Source: Caenorhabditis remanei
Lineage: Eukaryota > Nematoda > Chromadorea > Rhabditida > Rhabditidae
Length of the DNA stretch: 64,000 nucleotides
Reading direction: 5' to 3'
Assembly (NCBI RefSeq): GCF_010183535.1
Contig: NC_071330.1
Location: 9,157,717 to 9,221,716, forward strand
Shown: positions 47,901 to 60,347 of the stretch, one piece after another
Layout: every line of letters begins with the position of its first letter
How positions within the stretch are numbered: the stretch's first letter is position 1
Notes under the pieces: model-generated
Databases searched by the model: none
What the model saw: only the letters and a program-made list of their open reading frames with translations
What the model was told of the DNA's origin: nothing
Made by a program: the position numbers and the translations under genes

Positions 47901-48076
47901 TCGTTAGACGTGATAATATTTCCATTTGATCGATAAATTTGGATAGATCATAATCTGAAATCAGATTGATGTTCAGGAATATTCACAAACAAGGATCTAC
48001 CATTCTGAGCTTGAAAAGATAATCCAATCACGAAAAATGGGCAAATTAAGAAAAACAGGTTGTTGGCCAAATGCAT
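44999..48076 (-). CDS. WSN-domain single-pass membrane protein with a long coiled-coil ectodomain
   Basis: 980 residues in four minus-strand exons: 48076-48001, 47954-45575, 45532-45184 and 45136-44999. Signal peptide MHLANNLFFLICPFFVIGLS. Next comes the nematode-specific WSN domain (SRLTNGIILEAGLIDESISP, HLGAQKVDKLLEID), about residues 35-95. About 700 residues of Leu/Lys/Glu/Asn-rich helical sequence follow, with many N-x-S/T sites, all in one 2380-nt exon. A Pro/Thr-rich stalk (IPPPSTVPPPSTTEVILTET) leads to a membrane helix at about 819-841 (LIVAICLILAAAIIFGILCY) and a basic, then Pro/Ser/Lys-rich cytosolic tail. The function of WSN proteins is unknown. The topology suggests a large glycosylated surface receptor or structural protein. 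Confidence 0.88.
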
Positions 48077-48951
48077 ACTGTTCTCGACTTCTCACTTTGA
48101 CCTGGAAGTGACTAGTTGATGCTCAATTGTCTTTTTAAATTGAATGCCCTTTCTCTACTAAACTTACAGTTTTCCAATGAAAAGTGTTCTCGAAAAGGTT
48201 AATGATTTAAAATTCATATTTCTACTGGTGATCAATTCAATTGATAAAAGATAAAGAGATAAGATGATATCAATGAGAGGATAAGGAAGAGCACGGAGAT
48301 TTGAAGATACGTGGAAAATTCAAGAATCAAGAAAACGTTTGATTTTCAGTTTTTAGAAGACGGAAAGGATGGGGAAAGTTATGTTTGAACACCTCTGACA
48401 AATCAGAGAGTGCGAAATGCGGGAGTTTTTCATTTACAAAATCAAACTTACTGTTTACTTTGAAGACTATTCAATTTATTCGCTTTCTGAAAGTTATCAA
48501 CTAGACAAGTACAATGAACTTTTGAATTCAAAAAGTAGTAAATGTGAATTTGGAGCAGGGCAATCTGAAAGCGAGACCAGGACTTTGGGGCAATAATTCT
48601 TGTACAGACAGCACTTTGCCACGTCAGTTTTTTGAGAACTTTGACTACCTGGCATGAGTTTTCGTTTCAATACACCATTTGCCTTTTCTGTTTTCAGAGT
48701 CTTGAGACATGGTTCTACCCAATTCGATCTCTGTGTCAATCTTCCGTATTCTCTTTTTCCTTCATTCATTCCATTCTAATTCTTTGTGTCTCCAAGGTCA
48801 GTTATCCATCCCGTATTGTGTTCTTTCTCTTCTTTTTCTTTTTACCAACTAAACCAGTCATCATCTCATCCTAACAACCTATTTCCTAAACTACTAATTC
48901 CAAATGAAGTTATAACCACTTCTTCTTCTCTTTCTCTTAAATTATAATCAA
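48077..48951. promoter_or_regulatory. Divergent region, WSN gene / GT92 gene 2
   Basis: Upstream DNA for both flanking genes. T/C-rich tracts near 48680-48950 precede the GT92 start. No coding exon with splice support is seen. Confidence 0.4.
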
Positions 48952-50845
48952 ATGCGATTCAAGTGGGCAATTCGCAGAATTTCGGTCATTTTTGTTTCTC
49001 TAATTCTGTTAGTTTTTCTTTTTCTAAATTACATGAACTATGATGATAAGGTCAGTTACAGCCACATGATTCACTGAAATCCTACACGTTTTCAGGACTC
49101 TCCAGACTATGAAGATCATTTTGATTCTGAAAAAGATGCGATTTTCGTGCAAAAATATCTGAAATTAATGGAAATGGCCAGAGCTCCAACACGTTCAGTT
49201 GTTGAGAAAAAATCAAAAGTTGAAGAGCATTATTGGTGTTTTCTGAAAAGACCAGAGCATATTCAAAAAGCTAGAAATTGGCTAAAAATGGCTGGAATTG
49301 AAGTATATTCTGCATATTTCGATGATAGAGACAATTCACTTTTCCCTGAGAATGCGGCAGTTCAGGTAACAGAACTTTGATAAAATTGAGTCAATCATGT
49401 ATTTTAGATACTGGTAATGTCAAATCATTCGATCGAATCAAAAATCTCAATTTATTGTAACATTTTCACTCATACTTCCTACTCAACAGTCAAAGGTTAT
49501 ATACGAGAAATCTGGCAAACTGGATGGGATCCAAGAGATTCGTTCCAAGTTCCCAGCCTCATAACTTGTCCGATTTCTAGAAGAATTGAAAATAAAGATG
49601 AAATGAGTGTTTCTTTGACTAGAAGACCATGTTTAAGCACTGAAAATACAATAGAAGTTATTAAAAAACCAGTGTTTTCTGGAAATGAAACGAGGAAAGA
49701 TGTTGCTGTTTGTGTAAAAGGACTGGATTATCAAGTGAGTTTGTTAGAATATTTCAGACTTCTTCAAGTATTCTCTTTCAGGAAGATATATCCGATCGAC
49801 TACTAGAATGGATTGAAATGCAATATGTTTTCGGAGCAGATACTGTTACAATTTATCATTTCCATTTATCAGAGAAGACTCATAAAGTGTTGGAATATTA
49901 CAAAGAAAAAAGAAAATTACAAGTCGTAAGTCATATCATTAAACATCTTTAAAGCCGTTTTAAAGTAGGTTGCGATTTTTTGTGTGAACTGATTCCAAAT
50001 CAAGGAACCTCAAGAAGCTCAGGGAACCCTAAACTTCCTTGATTTGTTTGAGTCCGCTTTAACAAATCGAGAATATCCTAACTTTTCGCTGCAGTTTCAA
50101 TAAATACTGAGTTTAGATTCCACTATCATTACCATCTGGAAATCCAAATAATCCACTGGAACGAAGTGCTTTTCTAAAAGCAAATCGTCCACAAAAGAGA
50201 CGACATGAACTTCTTCCATACAATGACTGCTTTTATAGTCATATTCATACTCATCGTTATGTTCTTATACTTGATATTGATGAAATTATTGTTCCAATTG
50301 AACACGATAATTACGGTTAGTCTAATCACATTTTTGAGCTTTTAATATTCCAAATTTCAGGGGACTTGCTTCGAAACTTTGAACTCAAAACATCTGGTAT
50401 TCGATTGAGTTCAATTTCCAGCCGGAATGTATTCAAGTTTCCATCCAATTTTACACTTTTCCCACATTATAACTACATGATCTCAAACAAAAAACGGTCG
50501 AAAAAGACGAGTCCAAAAGGAGAATACGGGAAAAGTTTTAGTAGGTTCGTTTATTGTTTTCTCTTGATTCAAAGGGAATCACGACTTATTTTCAGCACAT
50601 CGACGGTCGCCACTGTTTTCAATCATTTCGCACTTCATAAATTGTCTCCAGCAGTTGCAAAATCTCAATATTTCTCTTCTTCTGAAGCTCTGAAACTGCA
50701 TTATAAATCTGAATGTCCTTGGGAATCTCGAAATGAATGTCATCAATTACAATACGATGTTATAGATGATCAAAGTTTGGATCGTTTCGAGGACAAGCTG
50801 AGACGTCGACTCAATGAAATTGTCATGGAAATCGGAATAAAGTGA
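48952..50845 (+). CDS. GT92 (DUF23) glycosyltransferase, gene 2
   Basis: 490 residues, exons 48952-49050, 49096-49365, 49408-49734, 49782-49925, 50117-50315, 50361-50544 and 50596-50845; all in phase. Type II anchor ISVFVSLILLVFLFLNYM-like segment at about residues 10-28 (actual reading ISVIFVSLILLVFLFLNYM). Lumenal catalytic region: DVAVCVKGLDYQEDISDRLL, QYVFGADTVTIYHFH, LPYNDCFYSHIHTHRYVLIL followed by DIDEIIVP, the DxD-type metal site, then FPHYNYMISNKKRSKKTSPK and FNHFALHKL. It is divergent from GT92 gene 1, so the two are not recent duplicates. Donor choice at 50545 (gttcgt) rather than 50541 is required by frame. Confidence 0.9.
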
Positions 50846-51142
50846 TCCCTGAATACTCTAACTTTCATTCTAATTCACTTTGAAATTTCTATCCAACAAT
50901 AAAGTTGTCAAACTGCGAAACCGATTAAAGTTACACTCTTTGAAAGAGCAATCGATTCCTGCATAATCCTCAGAAATCAATGAGATGAACGGAAGGAAAA
51001 GAGACAACTGTCGTTCGCGCAAATTGGTGTCATATCAAGTTGAGGAGAGCTCTTCCTTCTATTACACTTTATTTCATTCTGAAGAAGAACGGAAAATAAG
51101 TGAACATTTGCATTATTATGCTGAACTAGACGGTTGATAATC
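50846..51142. promoter_or_regulatory. Short gap before the second K2P gene
   Basis: About 300 bp holding the GT92 3' end (AATAAA within caacaataaagttg near 50899) and the immediate upstream DNA of the K2P first exon. Nothing else is seen. Confidence 0.4.
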
Positions 51143-54100
51143 ATGTTCTTTACTTCTTCAATGCGTCATGCATCACCAACAACTACTGTATTGGCTGATG
51201 GATATACGGATGATGCATTGGGTAGCAAATATGATAATTTTCGGTGAGTTTTAGTTTATTTTAATAGTTTTTGTAGCCTGAAATGTACGAAGAATTTTCA
51301 AAGAGTTCCATTTTTCTGCTAGTTTTTTTTTTTGAAGATTCATCCCTATAATCTTTAAAATTCCGTCCGTTACTGCCGATGAACTAGTAGTGCTGCAACA
51401 TTTGAAGCGTCCAATTTTTCTAAAAGTGAAACTTCGCAGATTTTGCCTGATGAGAATTAAAGTTTAGAGAAATAGTTTCGACTTTTTATATTCTTGATAA
51501 CTGCTTCTTCTAGAGCTCATACATTGTGATAATATCATTTCGTTTTGCTCACAATTCGAAAAATAACACGTTCTAATCAGATTTTACCCAATCAGCACAT
51601 GAAAGTATTGAAAGTAGTTTTAGAAAGTATAGTTCAGTCTTTTTGTGGCAGCTTTATAAAAGGATTTATACTTGAATAAAAACTTTTGATATGCTCCAAA
51701 CCCACGAATCTCTCGTTTTTTGAGATAATCTAACCCGAAGTGCTGAGGTCTCTTTCAAGTGAAAGCTAATAAGGTAATTGTTAAAAGTACACGAGCTCTC
51801 TCTCCAAAAAAAAACGTCTCAAAAACTAAAACAAGTGCTCATTTATCCTCTCATCGTCATCGTTTTTTGTGTTTTTCTCACTTTGAAAAGGGCGGCGGCA
51901 TTGGATACTGAAAAAGACAGCTGACAATACGAAGAAATACTGATTCATTTCTTTCTCTCATTTTTTTAGTTTCCTCTTCTCATTTCTCTTCTACCTTTCC
52001 ACCACTTAACTAAAACAACACGTTAGTTGTATTGGTCCCTTTCTTCTATCCTTCTGGTGGGTCTTTATCTTCTTCCAACAGACTCGTTGATTCTTTTACG
52101 AAACTAGTTTAAGACTCGACACTACCTCACATTTATCACTTTTATGCGATTGCTCATTGATGGACAATCGAGGTGATGATAAGGTTAGAGCTGCGGAGCA
52201 CATGCCGATGAGCTCCGATAGCTCAAGTTTCTTTGGCTTTTTGTGTGTGAACGGATCTCATTGAAATGACACTTTTTTGAAAATCACACGTTTTGAAAGG
52301 GTGTCTGAAGAATAAGAAGAAGATGAAATATGACATCTGCTCCGTTTATTTCGAACGAATTTTCAAAATAATTCTTCTTTTCCAAAACGTTTCAAACTTT
52401 TGGTTCCTGTTTTTTTTGCGTATTTTGAGAATATATTTATCTCGGTATTATCCCGAATAGGAACCGCTCTGATCAGAACTGGTAAGGATTAGAACTGACT
52501 AAGAAATTAAGAATAGTTATTTTAAAGCCAATAGACCTTCATAGGTCTGATTCGTAACAGTTCTTATTCGGGTAGTTCTCACAAGGGGTTGCACTTTTAC
52601 TTTTTTCAAAGTCGTTATGAATTAATATTTGGATAGTTTACATATTTCTCAACTAGTTAATTTCGCTTTTGATCAGGAAGAGTTCCCCGAAATCAAATGT
52701 AGATGTCTTTTTAAGGTAGATCTTCCGTTCAATTCAGATAGTCTGGTCCAAATAACTCGCGAAGTTTCAGAATAGTTCAATGGAAACCGGAAGCGAAGAT
52801 TTTGATTGATAGACAGAGAGAGAGAGAAAGTTCAGGTCTTCGAACATCAAAGAGATCTATCTTTAGCTTAGTTACGTCAAACATCCTTCTATTTTTATAG
52901 TTTATTACTTTTCTCTCATTGAGCCACATTACGAAAGATCTAGAAGAAGTGATAGTGTGATTGAGTAGTAACTGAGAACAATTGGTTGAAAGATTTCTGA
53001 TTCTCTATCTATTTGTTACTGGTCCTCAGATAAAAAACCACAAATTCTCACTTCTTTTTTCTCGTTTTCCTATCTTCTCTTGGATTAAGTCATGTCCATC
53101 AAATCAATCGTCTTGTCATGATTTCCACAACAAACACGTTTCGAGCATATCCAAGTGTCAATCTTTTGATTCAAGATGAAAGAATCTTTTGACCTACTCC
53201 ACTGAGACATCTCAGCAGCAGAAACTCTTTCACATGATTCTCTTCAATTTGTTTGTACTTGAAGGAATCTCTCGTTTTTCTCAGAGAAATCAGATAAACA
53301 CATTCCGTTTTTTTATTGCTCCAACTCAAAAACTATGTTGCTCCTGACTCGAAGAATCTCTTCCCGCGAAGCACACACCCACCTCATTCAAACGTCATTT
53401 CTTTTTCATCTGTTCCGTTCAGAGCTTCTCGTCCGTATTCACGTGAATCATTACTGTCAAATACATCTCTTGGATCGAAAGTTCGGTTCTCTCAATTCAG
53501 TTTTCAATCAAGAGATGATGGAACAACTATAGACGACGACGAAGAATATCGAAGAGAACAGAAAAATACATTACAGGTTTGTGAAATGAAAGTAAATGTT
53601 GAGATCTCGAATTTCCGTTTCAGGCAAAAGTTGTAAGAATGTTCGCCGGCCAATTTTCAAGAACTGGATCTTTGGAGATTGACGGAGAAAGTGAAGTACA
53701 GCTATCACCTCCACCAACTTCTTTTTTAGGAAGAGTAAGTCAATAGACAGCTTGGAGGTTATCTTGTAAAACTTTTCAGGATCTAGCTTTGTATTTTTCA
53801 CAAAAAAGTTAGTTGTATAAAAATTCGGATAAAAATTTCTGAAAAATCCAAGCAATCAAAAAAACGAAGCAGTCTTTACACCAACTATTGCACAGTTTTC
53901 ATTGCTCAAAGAATACATTTTTCAGTGCAAATACTATTACGACAAGTACAAACTACATCGTGTTTCTGCCAGTGTCCTCCTTATTCTCTATTCATTTCTC
54001 GGTGCTTGGCTCTTTTATTATTTCGAGCATGATTACGAAAAAGAAGTGAAACAGTAAGTTGAACAATGATTTCGTAATGTTTTTCTAACAGTTGACATTT

Positions 54101-57100
54101 TAAATAATTGCTTTCTTCTTCACTCAATTGATCAACAATCTCTGATTTGCAGCAAAGAGAGAATCGATCTTCGAATTCTTCGAAATGACACTTTTCAACG
54201 GTTGACAACGATGGTGTTCCGTCAGGGAGCGAATGCTAATTTTGAGTATGTTACAGAGAAAAATAGGCATGATAATACGAAAGGAGGTAATTTCAGAGAA
54301 TTGTTCATTGATTACGAGAAAAAATTGCACAAAGTTCGACTTCCGGAATGTTTAGATTGGGATTACTGGGGTGCATTGTTTTATGTTGGAACGTTATTTA
54401 CTACAATCGGATACGGTAATATTGCTCCAAGAACTGCAATCGGAAGAGCTGCATCAGTTATTTATGCGATTGTTGGTCAGTTTTCAGTCGAGTTTAGACA
54501 TCAAAGTAAATTAGTAGTTTTCAGGAATCCCACTTGTTCTCGCAATTCTATCAAAATGTGGAAAGTGGATGACAACTTCTTTATCAGTTTCGTGGCAACA
54601 ACATCGTCTCAGAATTCAAGAAAAAGCTAAGAAAACAACGAATCGATTGAGAGGAAGAAAAATGTAAACACCTTAACTTATTACAGCCTTTTATCTATTT
54701 TCTTATAGATCAAAACTTGAAATTCTGGAAACTGGAAATCCGATGGCACTAGAAGGGTTAGAAGAGTTGGAACTGGAGTCAAGAACTATTCCAATTTGGT
54801 TGGCACTACTCATTTGTGTTGTTTATGTTTGTGGATGCTCATCTTTATTCTTACTCTGGGAAACTAGATGGACATTCTTCACATCTCTCTACTTCTTCTG
54901 TATATCGTTGTCTACCATTGGCCTTGGTGAGTTAAAAGAAATCTACTATTGCTTTCACTAATTTATTTTTATTTTCCAGGAGACATTGTACCCGATAAGC
55001 CGCATATGTTCATCGTAATGTTTGTTCTTGTTATTGTTGGATTGAGTATTGTTTCCATGTTTATATCAGTTGTTCAAATTAAGATGGAGGAATGGCTTTA
55101 CCATTTGATCAAGAAAATCCAGGTTTGAATTGCAACTTTTTATTTCTTAATGTTCATTCCGTATTTTCAGAGAGAATATACTCAAGCAATCGAGAATGGA
55201 GAACTTCCAGATAGAAACGAACTTTACAAGAGGATAATGGAGAAAGAGTCTCCATGGTTGCAACTTGTTGGGCCAAGTATCATGTCTGGACAACAAAATA
55301 ATAAATTGGAAGATACTGTAGAGAAGTTTGAGAGACTTTTGAAAGAGAGTAAAGAGATTCAAACGGAACTTCCGAGTAGAGGAATGTCAACTCAAGTCGA
55401 AAAATATGAACAGGTTATTAATCATTTCATTAGCCCCTTCTAATGTTGTTTGATTTTCTCAGAGTATGGCTTGTGATCCAATGAGCAATCATCTTAAACC
55501 GGATGAGCATCGAGAGACTCAATGGTCGAGGTGAGTCAGATCAAGTTACATTCTGTTGAGATCCTCTCAATTTCAGACAACTTATCGATGAGACTGGACA
55601 TCCGGACAGTGAAAAAATAGAAGAAGTTAAACTACAAAGAGATGATGCAACGTCTATATCAAGAAGATCAAATGATTTTAGAGATTCTATATCCGATGCA
55701 ACAAGTCTTCCGATGGATTCAATGAGTTCGCCAGAAGCGAAAAAAAGGAATAAGAAACTGGCGGTGTGTAAAATTTGAAAAAAAACCCAACAGTGAGGTT
55801 TCATTTTTCCAGGAATGTGTCGTTTGTCAATGTGATATTCCTTCAACTCAAAATCAACAATCTGTTCATCTTGCTCCTGGCACTCGTATTGATGGAACAG
55901 CTCAAACCGATTTGGCTCAGTTCCAAATCGATGAAATTGCGATGAAACTTGCAAACCTCCAGGTTTCTCTTTCAATCCGTAGACACCGGTTCTTATTTCA
56001 AAAGTTTCAGACTCAACGTGTCCGTCCACCAATTGTAGAAATGGCAACTTCTGCATTCATGGAAGAATCTCCAGTCAATTCGGAAGCTCTCGATTTGCCA
56101 CGTGGACTGTCACAAGCAGAAATTAATGTTATCTGTGAGGCTATGAGTAATTCATTGTACATAGTATGTTTCTTTTTTGAAACTAACAAATTCAAGAAAG
56201 CTGATTTCAGAATAGTCAGGACACTTTGAAGCAAATAGCTGATGTAGCAGTTGGAAGGGATTACGAAACTACATTTTCCGTAAATCTATATATATATATT
56301 TTTTTATTTTATTTCTATTTTTCAAAAATTACAGGATAAATCCCAAGTTACGAGTTTATCTCTTCCATCAGCTGCCAAGAAACCATCCACAACCTCCGCG
56401 AGTACTTCAACATCTCCTCAATATCTAATCTCAACATCTACGTCTCCAGTTGTCTCTCTTTGTGAAGACTTAAAGAAAGATGAAAAACTGAAACAAATGA
56501 GATCAATGTCTACTTCACCGTTCCCTTCGAATAGTATGCATGAAGAAGAGACGCAGACATCGTTGTAAGTAAAAATGTTTTCAGAAAAAGTAGATTTATT
56601 TAGTTTCAGAAAGCAAGAATTGGTTCATATGGCCACAGATCCGTGTACTTCTCAATTAGTACATAGATCCACAGTGACATCACCTATTGGAAAATACGAT
56701 GCTGAAACTGTAAGCAAATGATTTTATCTGAATTCTCAACTATACAACTGTTATGTACCACTTTACTATTTTTTTCCAGGAAACGTCACAAAGTGTTCAA
56801 ATCCAAATGATGGACAGAATGATTTCTCCCGTCTCGACACCCAACCGAGATCAAAACACTTCGCCGATTGAGCAGTCTGCTGCTGACTTAGTAATCTGAT
56901 ACTCTCTCTCTCCCTTTTGTCTAACTTTCTTTTATCTTTCAGGATGATCGAAGTATGCAAACATCGATAAGTGAATGGTTTGGAAAACTTCTGAAAAGAA
57001 AAGACGAGGCACAACAGACATCGATAAGTGAAGACGTTGGGAAATCGAAAGAAAAAGAGAAAAAGAAAAAGAAAACGTCGAAAGAAGAGAACAGTCAAGC

Positions 57101-58248
57101 ATCTTCATTTGGCTCAGAAGTCTTAACATCTTCCAACACGTCATCAACTTCAGAATCTTTGAAGGATTCTGAAAAGAGTAAAAAGAAGAAAAAGACGTTT
57201 ATTGCTCCGAATATGTCAGCAAGTGTTTCAATGAGTACTCAATATTCACCCCCTCCGGGATGTGATCGATTATCAGAACCATACAGTAATAGAGCAAGAA
57301 GTTCATCAACGAGTGGAATGGGTACAAGTATATTTGAAGAGGAAACAAGACAAGAAGTCATTGTACAAACTGATGATTCATATCTGAAAATTGCAAGAAG
57401 ATTGGATGAATACAGAAATAATAAAACACAATTCCTGCCAGTTTGTGCTGCTGCTCCGCTGTCGTCGAAAGAAGTTGAACCATTCAAGTCAGAGTTTTTA
57501 TCCTGAGAAGCGTTGTCTCAACAGTTTTTTTTTTTAGAAGTGACCGCCCATCAGAGCGAAGTCATTACTATTGGGGTGGACGCCGTGCAAGTTTGGGTCG
57601 TGGAAGAAAGAAGTCTCGTCAAGATATGAGACACGGAGAGTCACAAACTGGACAATCAATGGATGCAGATCTTTTGAAAGAGGTTTTGGTTAGTTGTACT
57701 TTCTCTAATATCTCTTATTTTTATTCCCATTTTTTGAATTTTATTTTGCACATCTAATAATCACATTTAGAATGAAGAGGAGACTCCACCAAAAGGTAAG
57801 TTAGTAGAACGAAATATCCACATTGATTAACTTTTGATTAACTTTTTAATCAATAATCAATCAACAAGTAACCTTCTAAACCCTTTTCATTCTTCATACT
57901 CATTTTCATAGACTATTCTAATAGTTTTGTGTTTCGTTATCTCTTCTCAAAAACATGAACCTCATCTGGAAATTTCAGAGCTCCGAAAAAAGTCGGTCAA
58001 TTTCGCCGAAACGACCATGTAACAAACGTGGAATTCTCGCCAGACATCCTTCTTTGCCGACTGGAATTTCTCGAGGAAAGGTTTGTATTTTGTCTGGTTA
58101 TTCAGATTTTTAATCGACTGACATTTCCATTATTCAGGTCTCCGACTACGTGATTCAACACGAGAAAGGCATTCACAATCCGGCAACAAACCGGCAAAGT
58201 CCGATTAAAATAATTCGTCAATATTCGTTAGATCAAGATGTCATTTAG
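51143..58248 (+). CDS. Two-pore-domain potassium channel (TWK family) with very long cytosolic tail
   Basis: K+ channel subunit, about 1178 residues in the longer reading. First exon 51143-51243 joins in phase to 53423 across a 2.2-kb intron. Further exons: 53423-53576, 53624-53734, 53926-54053, 54153-54475, 54525-54663, 54709-54926, 54980-55122, 55171-55413, 55463-55530, 55577-55763, 55813-55962, 56011-56163, 56211-56279, 56335-56564, 56610-56709, 56780-56890, 56943-57487, 57538-57688, 57979-58080 and 58138-58248. TM1 VSASVLLILYSFLGAWLFYY; pore 1 TTIGYGNIAP; TM2 SVIYAIVGIPLVLAILSKCG; TM3 IWLALLICVVYVCGCSSLFL; pore 2 STIGLGDIVP; TM4 FIVMFVLVIVGLSIVSMFIS. The tail of about 780 residues is Ser/Thr/Lys-rich and ends RQYSLDQDVI. 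Including the 25-nt exon 57771-57795 shifts frame and ends at 58022 (NFAETTM). Confidence 0.9.
51244..53422 (+). other. Long first intron of the second K2P gene
   Basis: 2179-nt intron. It contains T-rich and A-rich tracts and a GA-repeat near 52810-52830 (gacagagagagagagaaag). A frame at 52982-53179 is short and has no splice support. It probably contains regulatory DNA, but nothing specific is recognised. Confidence 0.45.
57771..57795 (+). other. Putative 25-nt cassette exon switching the channel C-terminus
   Basis: Flanked by a tttag acceptor and a gtaag donor. It codes NEEETPPK plus one base when read after the previous exon (DLLKEVL). Inclusion makes the next exon read ELRKKSVNFAETTM-stop; skipping makes the same exon read SSEKSRSISPKRPCNKRG and continue to 58248. 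Both outcomes are open, which suggests regulated alternative splicing. Confidence 0.55.
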
Positions 58249-60347
58249 TAATTGCATTCTTCTTCTGAAACTGGTCATTTTTCATACGGTTTTCTTTTTT
58301 CCGAATTCCTTTCCACACTACTTCTACATTTGTTTCTTCTCCCCTTTGCTCATTTTTTTTGTTTCCGGGATAACCTTTCTCTCTTCAGAATATTTAAATT
58401 GTTCCATCTCTTTCGATTCTTTAGTTACGATCTTCTTTTGTGTTATGAAAATGTCTCTATTGTTATGTAATTGAATGAGAATCGGAAGGAGCAAAAAGAG
58501 AGACAAGGAGGGTAAAGCAAAGACAAACACCTGTTTTGTGAGCTCCACGTAGGTCAAATAAGGGCGGAAGTTTGAAATATTTGCCCTTTGTAATACATTC
58601 AAGAATAGCAATGAATCATTAACAGAGCTACCGAATATGCAGTAGTGGAAGCAGGAGTCTAATCAGTTCTCAAGGTTTTCAATGAGTTCGATCATTTCTC
58701 TATTTAATTTTCAGGATAGGAAAAAACATAGAAGTGAGTTTCTGAAACTGCTCTATACATACATTTTGAACGAAAGTCCTAAGCGATCAAAATGCACAAT
58801 CCCTAGACGGAAAACACTTTAGCTTCGTCCGTCACATGGAAAAAAAAGTTGCAAGAAGACGAAGGAGCAAAAAAAGAAAACTGGAATCATTTGCCGCTCA
58901 TTCTCCCCTTTTTCACTTTCTCTCTTCGAGAGAAGACCGTATAATAGACGTTAATGTGCATGTTTGCACACTGGCGCAATATATCCTCTTAATGGTGCAC
59001 CGGTAAAAGACATTAAAAAGAAATATGAAGAAATAGTTGGAGAACCGAGAGGAAAAGAATTAAAGTTTCTTTGTTTACGCCCGCAGGACGTGAGATTTTC
59101 GGCACCTTTTCCACACGCACCTCTTCAGTTCTTTTTCTTCTTTTCTCTCGTTTTTTCGTTCCGCGCGGAATCGGTTAAGAGTATGCGGAGAGGGAAGAAA
59201 AATGTGTGTGTTGATGATAAGGGAACAAAGATTGACTGCTCTTTTACTGCAAAATTCTATTTTTAACATGTAAATGAAAAAAAACTAGTACTGTCAAAAG
59301 ACAGCATGGAAAATCGGAAGTTCGAAATGAATGACATTGGTGACGAGCTGTGTTCGAAGGCTTACTTAGAGAAAAGCAAATGAAAGAAAGAAGTCATGCA
59401 GAGTTGTGATATATGAAGCTAACAAGAAACAACGAGAAAGGTTCTCAATTTACACAACTGTTTCGAAATTGGTTTCGAATGGTTAGGATACAGTTTTGAA
59501 AATAAAAATATCTGTAGCACGATATAAACGCGGAGAACTGAAATCCTCAACTAATAAAATTCAATTTTGCGAATCATTATAGGTAATATTTCAGCTTAGA
59601 ACCAAGTTAAAGACAGATGGATCTTGGCGACAAGGTAGAGTTTAGCTGAGAGCTTGGCTGTTGCTCACGCATTCAACCTCTTCACACAGAAAAATGTTTA
59701 AATAACAGAAGTCACATTTTTATTTCATTATATTAATAAAAACACGACACGCTTAGACAAGTCTCATTTGCCCATTTTCCTATATAACGAGGAAGGATAA
59801 CATGACCTTAATAGTCCCGATCCAGCCTGCACTGGAGTTTTGAAAACTTAGAAGAATCCGAAATTCAAGAAGATTCGGCTGAAAGAATATCATTAAACTG
59901 GTTTGATCTGAAGACAGAGAAGTGTTGAGATTGATAAACTGAAAATGAGAGTGCATCTAAATCAGTTCGAAAAATTATCCAGTCCACTCCACCAGACGGT
60001 TAAAAACCCCTTCAACTATGTGCTGTTCCCTCTTTTGCTAAAATGGCAACATTCCTTCTGGTCGAAAGTCAAGACCCCTTTTCAATATTCTCTCGAATAA
60101 ATGAACAGTCTCTCACTGTGTTTCTCACCCGGTCCAGCTCCGCTTTTGCACATTTTTTTTCCGCATTGCAATGTGTTTACAATTGGCTCGTCCCCTCAGC
60201 CGCACCGCGTCGCACCTCTTTTTCCGTGCCGGCAACTTTTTTGCCATTGCGATTCACAGCCTCCGCCTCCGTCTTTTCGGTGGTATTTAAGATCGGAGCA
60301 GGGTGCCATTCAACCACTTCCATTGAAGACTTAGAACGAAGAAGCCA
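58249..60347. promoter_or_regulatory. 2.1-kb intergenic region upstream of the EB-domain gene
   Basis: Holds the K2P 3' UTR and upstream DNA of the EB gene. The last 250 bp (60100-60347) are GC-rich compared with the surroundings. A frame at 58964-59266 is discussed and rejected elsewhere. No gene is supported. Confidence 0.45.
60284..60290 (+). promoter_or_regulatory. TATA-like box of the EB-domain gene
   Basis: tatttaa at 60284-60290 lies 58 bp upstream of the ATG at 60348, in a GC-rich context (ttcggtggtatttaagatcgg), a plausible core promoter for a highly expressed gene. Assignment is by position and shape only. Confidence 0.4.

Noticed and set aside
57239..57487. Minus-strand frame antisense to the K2P tail
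   Set aside because: Shadow of a Ser/Thr-rich coding exon that is in phase with both flanking exons.
58964..59266. Open frame with a protein-like start (PLNGAPVKDIKKKYEEIVGE)
   Set aside because: It begins at TTG, loses protein-like composition after about 45 codons, overlaps an antisense frame and has no recognisable domain or supported splice junction. It could be an exon fragment but cannot be supported.
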